Shown here: piece by piece, positions 57,975 through 64,000 of the stretch
Layout: every line of letters begins with the position of its first letter
Numbering within the stretch: the first letter of the stretch is position 1
Translations under genes and position numbers: made by a program
Assembly (NCBI GenBank): GCA_001465935.1
Contig: LNKV01000025.1
Coordinates: 1,011,609-1,075,608 of the forward strand
DNA length: 64,000 bases
Source of the DNA: Clarireedia homoeocarpa
Lineage: Eukaryota > Ascomycota > Leotiomycetes > Helotiales > Rutstroemiaceae
Reading direction: 5' to 3'
The notes under the pieces: model-generated
What the model saw: the letters and a program-made list of their open reading frames with translations, nothing else
Databases searched by the model: none
Told to the model about the DNA's origin: nothing

Positions 57975-59140
57975 ATGTTTTGTAGATGTTGCTCTTTTAG
58001 TCTGAATAAATATCTTGGGAAAGCTCGCTGGATTGATATGTGTTTCCTTGAATAACAGGATTTTGAGACTGTGCCAATAACATACAACCGCCCATCTTAG
58101 GCTTTGTTTTGTGATGCAAACGAATGTAGTGAGTAAATAAGAAAACAAAGCGAATTGGCAGAGCTGCAAAAGGCCAGAGAAGGTATTCTTCCTGTGGTTT
58201 CTGTGATGCGGGACCATGAAAAGACGAAAAGGGGCTCAACATCTAAGTTACACTTATAGTCGGTGGAAATGACCTAAGCATAGGTATCGTTGCGAGCGCA
58301 AAGTAGAATTATAGCAGCTCTGGTGTGCTGTATTCAAAGCTGGATGCTTTGACTCTGATACTTCCCTATTCGGTCATTTTGCAGTCTTACCTCACCTGAC
58401 CTCACCTGACCTCACCTTACTCCTGCAGCTGCGGCTTTCATACCGTGCCGCGAGATGTTTTCGGCCCTATGGATTTTGCACTTCAGATGCTACTCCGATA
58501 AAGGCCTTATGTAAGTCATATAAAGTAGCTAATCAAGGTTAGTCTGCACAAACTTAGCTCAAGCAGGACTAGCGGCATGAAATTAAGCGAAGAAAAGAAT
58601 TTTGACGTCTCTACCAAACTCTCTATCAAGGTGGGATGTGAATGAAAAAAGCTCCTAAAACTCTTCAAAATGTCGTCCAATTCACTGTTCCGCTGCAGTT
58701 ATCTGCAATATTCGAATAAACTGTCTACTCCCAGTCTGCTGGCAGCTTTCTTTCATACCTCCTCTTGGCTTTGAAACTTCTTCCGACATTAAAATCATCG
58801 ACTCCGATCAAGCCGTGGGGTCATTCTCCGAGTATTCTCTCGATTCCCGTATCCGGATCTTTGCGCCGTGAAAGACAATTGTCCATTTACACCTCACAGT
58901 GAGTGCTGTCAAGCTACATTTCTATATCTTTTGGCTGTTTTCCTTTCCCTGCGATGTATGATGATCCAAAATTATTTTAAATGTTAGACTTCCGAGAAAC
59001 TTCCTGCGGAGACAAATTTAGACTGAAAATATCGTGTTTTTGCTTCTTGAACTCTTATTCCAACCTCATATTTTTGGAATGGTGCTAATGAAAATTCCCG
59101 ATAGCTTTTAGAACAGCTCTCTCGGAGAAGCTCTATCAAG
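57975..59140. other. Intergenic region between the dioxygenase and ADE4
   Basis: Contains a 10-bp tandem repeat (58391-58420) and the ADE4 promoter. Minus frames at 57797-58242 overlap the dioxygenase 3' flank and lack features. Confidence 0.45.
58391..58420. repeat. 10-bp CTCACCTGAC tandem repeat
   Basis: Three units (the last ending CTTAC) about 720 bp upstream of ADE4. It could hold repeated protein-binding sites. Confidence 0.75.
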
Positions 59141-60971
59141 ATGTGTGGTATTCTTGGTCTCATCTTGGGTCATGTCAACCATCCCTCCTCAACCGCTGCA
59201 GCCGCAGATCTACACGACGCGTTATACTATCTCCAGCACAGAGGTCAGGACGCGTGTGGTATCGCTACTTGTGCGGCGGGAGGACGGATATATCAGTGCA
59301 AAGGCAATGGCATGGCTGCGAGAGTATTTCAAGACGGTGCTCGAGTCCAGGATCTCCCCGGGTTCATGGGCTTGGGCCATTTAAGATACCCGACTGCAGG
59401 AAGCAGTGCTAGCGCTGAAGCTCAGCCTTTCTATGTCAACAGTCCTTACGGAATCACTTTTGCCCATAACGGAAATTTGATCAATGCCGAAGAGCTCAAG
59501 GAATACCTCGATTTCGAAGCCCACAGACACATCAACACAGACAGTGATAGTGAGCTTATGCTCAACATCTTCGCCAATGAACTGAACGAGACTGGAAAGG
59601 CTCGTGTCAATGAGGAAGATTTGTTCAAGAGCTTGGAGAGGATGTATGGCAGGTGCGTTGGAGGTTGGGCTTGTACGGCAATGCTAGCGGGTTTCGGAAT
59701 TCTCGGTTTCCGTGATCCTCACGGAATTCGTCCCCTCATCTTGGGTTCTCGACCTTCTGCCTCTTTGGAAGGCGCTGTGGATTATATGATGGCTTCGGAA
59801 TCCGTGGCATTACGCCAGCTTGGGTTCTCCAACTTGGTAGACATTCTTCCCGGACAAGCTGTAATCATCAAGAAAGGATCCGCACCTGTCTTCAGGCAGG
59901 TTGTGGAACAAAAGGCTTATGCACCAGATATCTTCGAATACGTCTACTTCGCACGACCTGATTCCATCATCGACGGTATTAGCGTTCATCGGAGTAGACA
60001 GGCAATGGGTTATAAGCTTGCTGATACCATCATCAAAACTCTTGGTCCAGAAGCAATCAAGGAAATTGATGTTGTCATCCCTATTCCAGAAACTTCAAAT
60101 ACATCAGCTTCTAGTGTTTCTGAACGCTTGAACATTCCTTATTGCCAAGGATTTGTTAAAAATCGCTATGTATTCCGTACCTTCATTATGCCAGGACAAG
60201 GTGCTCGTCAGAAGTCTGTTCGTCGAAAGCTCAGTGCTATGGAGTCTGAGTTTGCAGGCCGTACAGTCCTTTTAGTTGACGATAGTATCGTTCGTGGCAC
60301 AACAAGTCGAGAAATTGTAAGCATGGCACGTGAAGCGGGCGCAAAGAAAGTCATCTTCGCTTCTTCTGCCCCGCCTATCACACATGCTCACATCTACGGT
60401 ATTGATCTTGCCTCGCCTCAAGAATTAGTGGCGCACAATCGTGACAGACATGCAATCGCCAAGCACATTGGGGCCGAGGAAGTTATCTATCAGTCTTTGG
60501 AAGATCTGAAAGCAGCATGTGCAGAACTTTCGCCGCGAGACCCTAAAACGCAAGAATTTGAGGTCGGAGTCTTCTGTGGCACATACGTCACTCCTGTCAA
60601 GGATGGCTACTTTGAGCACTTGGAGAGGATCAGGGGAGAGACCCGGAAGCTTAAGGTGCTCGAAAGTGCCAAAGAAGCCGTTCTTCATGGTGTGGCAGGC
60701 GAGAAGGAATTGAGCTTGGTCACAAGAGGAGCAGTAGTAGATTCTCAAGGTCAAATCGTTCCTGACGGTCATGAGGACAAACCTGTCAATGGAACGGCTA
60801 ATGGTGGTGTTAGACCTAAGCTGGAAACGGTCGAGTCTACCACCCCACCTGTTAGAGACCGTCAAGATATTAGGTATGCACTTCATCATTTTCCCAACAC
60901 CCTTTGATGTACTAATGAATCATCATAGTCTACACAACTTCGCCAGTGACACCAGTCGAGGCTACGAATAA
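59141..60971 (+). CDS. ADE4: Amidophosphoribosyltransferase
   Basis: First committed step of purine synthesis: PRPP plus glutamine gives 5-phosphoribosylamine. Exons 59141-60873 and 60929-60971 (55-nt intron with an ACTAAT branch site) give 591 residues. Met1 is followed by the Ntn-hydrolase nucleophile Cys (MCGILGLILGHVNHPSST). The glutaminase part includes LQHRGQDACGIAT, GHLRYPTAG and FAHNGNL. The phosphoribosyl part has the PRPP loop VLLVDDSIVRGTTSREI (about 378-394). A Cys-containing GVFCGTYVTP follows. The second exon supplies only the last 14 or so residues (LHNFASDTSRGYE). Length is longer than yeast Ade4 (510) owing to a variable C-terminal tail. Confidence 0.96.
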
Positions 60972-61624
60972 ACGTTCATGAATTGACAATTCTTCTGTTT
61001 AAACGGGGAACTTGGGTAAATGGTGTATATATAGAGTGGCTTCTGTTTTGTTTCGAACCATGGATGGGACGAATCATGGTTTTCACGAGGGTTGGAAAGA
61101 CTGCCTGCTGGATCAACGAGCTGCATAGATTACTTCGCATTGGAAGTGTGAAGGGGCATGTTCTTAAGCAAGCTTGCTGTGTTTAAGCTGTTCATCTAGA
61201 CTAGACTAGATAGAATGCAATTTGAACTTCGTTCAGATTTACTACTTGCTTAGTTGATTAGTTAATTGCGATGTGTTACTTGTCAAAGATCGTAAATATG
61301 CATCTTATTTTCGTTCATACTATCGTGCATATCGTATCTAGGGGTATCTAACCATCCCGCCATCCATCCATCCATCCATCCATCCATCCATCACCAAATG
61401 TAATCAGTCAATCCAGTCTAATCAAGTCGAATCGTATATACACCAAAATACCAAGCCATCTATCTCCATCTATCCCATCCACATACCCATCTACCCGGTC
61501 CTTTAAACGCCAAGAAAATATAACACCAGTATCGTAACTGCTTGCTACTGGCAGCCAATCATGGATAACTTTGCACTAAATCCAAGTTTCTTTTATTGAT
61601 ATATGGCAAAGGCAAAGGGAATAC
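60972..61624. other. Convergent 3' region between ADE4 and the last gene
   Basis: Contains a CATC microsatellite. No coding frame with features. Confidence 0.5.
61361..61392. repeat. (CATC)8 microsatellite
   Basis: Eight perfect tetranucleotide units between converging genes. Confidence 0.9.
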
Positions 61625-63971
61625 TCAATAACATCCAAAACTATGGAGGAACCATCCTTCCTCTTTCCCCTTCTGTTTTCCCCCTCCCTCTTCTTCCTTT
61701 TCTTGCCTTCCCTCTTCATCATCTTTCTCTTGTCTGTCTTCTTCTTTTTCTTCCTTCTCTTTCCTTATGCTCATTCCAAACCCCTCCACATCCCCCTCCC
61801 CAAGCCCAAGCCCAACCCATTCCCCGCATCTTCCGCAAAGTCCCCATACCCCCTGTTTTGCCCCTTCTTTCCCTTCTTTTTCTTCCCCTACCCCAACTTC
61901 AACCGCAACAGCAACAGGCTCTTCCACCCTTCGCCCCGTCACGCTGCTGACCCCGTGATGGAAATCCATATCGTCTTGGTAGGGCCCGTTCAGCGGGAGC
62001 CAGCGGCTGGGTGGGGGACAGTACGGGCAGAACCCTTGTTCTTTTTGATGTTCTTGTAGGTGTGATTCGGGTCGGGATTTGGGTGAGTGCAGGCGGAAGG
62101 AGTAGGTTGGAGAGAGCAGGCTTGGAGAGAGGATGCTGTGATTCGTAGGGGTAAGGTTCATGTTTGTAGAAAGTGGAGAAGTGGAGGTGATGGACGATGA
62201 GGGCAGGGATGGGAGTTTGGATGGAATAGGAGCGCGGATGTAATCTGGCCAGTAGAGATTTTGTTTCTTCCTGGTGGTGGTTGTGGTGGTGAGTTGGGTT
62301 TGCGACTGAGGTCTAAGCGTCAGAACAAACGCCGGATCCGCAAGGTCTGCAGACAGAGGTTCAAGACGCGGTGGAAGTGGTAAAATTGGAATGCGAAGGG
62401 AAGTGTGCCCTACAGTGTGATCATGAAGTGAAGACTGAATATCCTTCCCATCAAAGACCTTTAACACCGAAGCTAAATTATAATCCTCCTTCCCTTTCCC
62501 CTTCCCAGGCTTTCCCCCTAGGTCTCTTACTGTATTAGCAATTGCGATGCTGCTAAACTTCCTCCACAAGTTCTCGACTGTTGCCCATTTCTCCTCAGTA
62601 TCGATATACACCTGTGAATCATGTCCGTGCTCTTTCACAATGCGCACGATCTCTTTCGTGTAACTGCATCTGGCGCGATCCCAATCGCGACGCAATTTCC
62701 GACATGTTGTGAGTGTAAATTCGTGCGGGAGATAGGGTTCAGGAAGGGTAGTGAAGTTTGTAGGGCCGAGTCGAGCTAACCATTTGTCGTCATTGGGTTC
62801 AAGGAGTGGCTCCGTCCCGGGGTCTTCGAAGAGCTTTCTCAGGTAGTCGGTGGAGGATTTGATACCGTGGGTTTTCCAGATGGGTTGCTTGAGGGCAGAT
62901 TGTGCGGCCCGGTAATCGGATGCTTTGGGTGCACCGTCTGCTCGAGACGAGAATGCGAATTCAGAAGACCAGTCCTGGCTTAATGGGTCGTAATTTCCGG
63001 AACTCGCGATGAATAGACGTATAGCGATGTGGAGATATTGCTTCGGAGCCGGTTCTTCCTCTTTGGTTGCAGAGTTCTTGCCTTGTTTGAAACAGAGGAA
63101 ACGAAGTGCTTTCCGTATGACGCCTTGAATGCAGAAGCTGTAGAATGCGGAGAGCCACCAGGTTTTGCTGCGGAGGTTTTCTTTGAGGAAGATTACGCGT
63201 GAGAGTTCGTCGAGGTATTGTTCGAGTTGGAGTTCAATTTGTCGGATACAGTCGACTTTGCAGGAGGATGGCTCACATGCCTGATGAGAGAGAGCTTCTA
63301 AGCTCCCTGGGCTCGTTTCCTTTACGTGGAGAGCTTCGATACACGTGCGGAGACATGTGAGCGTATAGGCGATCAGTTGGTTCTGAAAGATGATTAGCTT
63401 TAGATGAATTTGTTCTACTTCACCAACTTACGGTTCCGATAGTGGCTTGGTACTCTGCTGCTGCATTGAGTAGCACAATGAAATCGTCGAGTGTTCCATC
63501 GTGCAATGAAGTCCAAGGTTGAAGCGCCTTCTGAGTTAGCGGACAATCTAGTAATTCCCAGAGAGTAGCCAGTATACACTCTTCAAGAGGTTTTAGAACA
63601 GCAGCTGCCGCATTTCGACTCCGCTGTAATGGTGGCTCCTCGGCAATGCGTAAAGTAGTAAGCAACGGCTTCTCGATTTTTAGATTTTTGAGAAACTTGT
63701 CAACTTTTGTAGTTCCATTAAACCCAACAATCCCCGATGTCAATTCATTTTTGCGCCTTACTATAATATCCAAATGTGAGTGATTTGCGTATAGCCAGGG
63801 TTGATTTGTTCCTGCTAAACCAGAAGTGCGTGGTGGGCTGGTGTTTGATCTTCGACACCAGGGCATTGGAAGCATTCTGTCTTTAATTTCTCCACGTTTG
63901 CAGCCAACGCTTTGCCATGCACCAATGTGTGTGCCCTTCGGACATGCACTACAACGTGTTTCTGTGTTACA
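61625..63971 (-). CDS. Fungal regulator-like protein, 5' partial
   Basis: Exons visible are 63971-63432 and 63382-61625, separated by a 49-nt intron (GTAAGT..TTTCAG). The first visible exon is preceded by TTTTAG, so at least one upstream exon lies beyond the window end. The 765 residues in view start with Cys pairs (CNTETRCSAC, SVGCKRGEI) and MPWCRR, reminiscent of the region after the metal-binding N-terminus in a large ascomycete family related to Zn2Cys6 factors. A conserved helical middle follows (YTLTCLRTCIEALHVKE, CEPSSCKVDCIRQIELQLEQ, LRSKTWWLSAFYSFCIQGV). The tail has CPYCPPP, CGRC and a Glu/Lys-rich low-complexity end. DNA binding is inferred, since the N-terminal finger is not in view. 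Confidence 0.75.
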
Positions 63972-64000
63972 CTAAAATAAATTCAGTATTTTTCTTTGGT

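Overview
This window is eukaryotic and fungal. The evidence is short introns (mostly about 47-110 nt) with GT..AG borders and CTAAC/CTGAC-type branch sites, single-copy ascomycete housekeeping genes, fungal NACHT-ankyrin and zinc-finger regulator families, and a Ty1/copia-type LTR element. Protein matches recalled from memory point to Pezizomycotina, most likely Leotiomycetes (Sclerotiniaceae such as Botrytis or Sclerotinia). That placement is inference; no search was run.

Layout. 1-2.7 kb: 3' part of a NACHT-ankyrin NOD-like receptor gene, open at the window edge. 3.9-7.8 kb (-): ankyrin-PH-ORD oxysterol-binding protein. 9.6-11.4 kb (+): translation elongation factor 1-alpha. 12.4-14.9 kb: accessory stretch with a relic of an Est1-type domain gene, a GAA/AKE repeat, and a two-exon gene for a secreted Gln/Tyr-rich protein that single-frame ORF calling misses. 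16.7-19.6 kb (-): C2H2 regulator. 21.9-25.3 kb (-): EFR3. 26.2-27.4 kb (-): peroxisomal acyl-CoA thioesterase. 28.5-30.8 kb (-): FAT1-like acyl-CoA synthetase. 32.7-36.1 kb (+): RPL14, nascent-polypeptide-associated complex alpha (EGD2) and ATP synthase subunit d (ATP7). 36.4-39.0 kb (-): HSL-type esterase and an F-box-like protein. 39.3-42.6 kb (+): a second F-box-like protein with an AT-hook-like motif, and a mitochondrial CorA/Mrs2-type Mg2+ channel. 43.0-45.5 kb (-): UNC93-like MFS transporter with an apparent 2-bp frameshift. 46.1-48.1 kb (-): membrane-anchored aldehyde dehydrogenase (MSC7-like). 48.9-50.6 kb (-): endonuclease III. 51.6-52.6 kb (-): NmrA-like oxidoreductase. 53.9-55.6 kb: internally deleted copia LTR retrotransposon with a 5-bp target duplication. 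56.8-57.9 kb (+): secreted intradiol dioxygenase. 59.1-61.0 kb (+): ADE4. 61.6 kb to the end (-): 3' part of a fungal regulator-like protein.

These are independent genes, not an operon. Themes are translation (TEF1, RPL14, EGD2), mitochondria (ATP7, the Mg2+ channel), lipid handling (oxysterol-binding protein, thioesterase, FAT1, EFR3/PI4-kinase scaffold) and purine synthesis (ADE4). The accessory material (NLR-type gene, Q/Y-rich secreted protein, Est1 relic, broken transporter, LTR element) is where the unusual biology lies. Exon borders below were placed by hand from splice signals and reading-frame continuity; lengths are for the spliced products.
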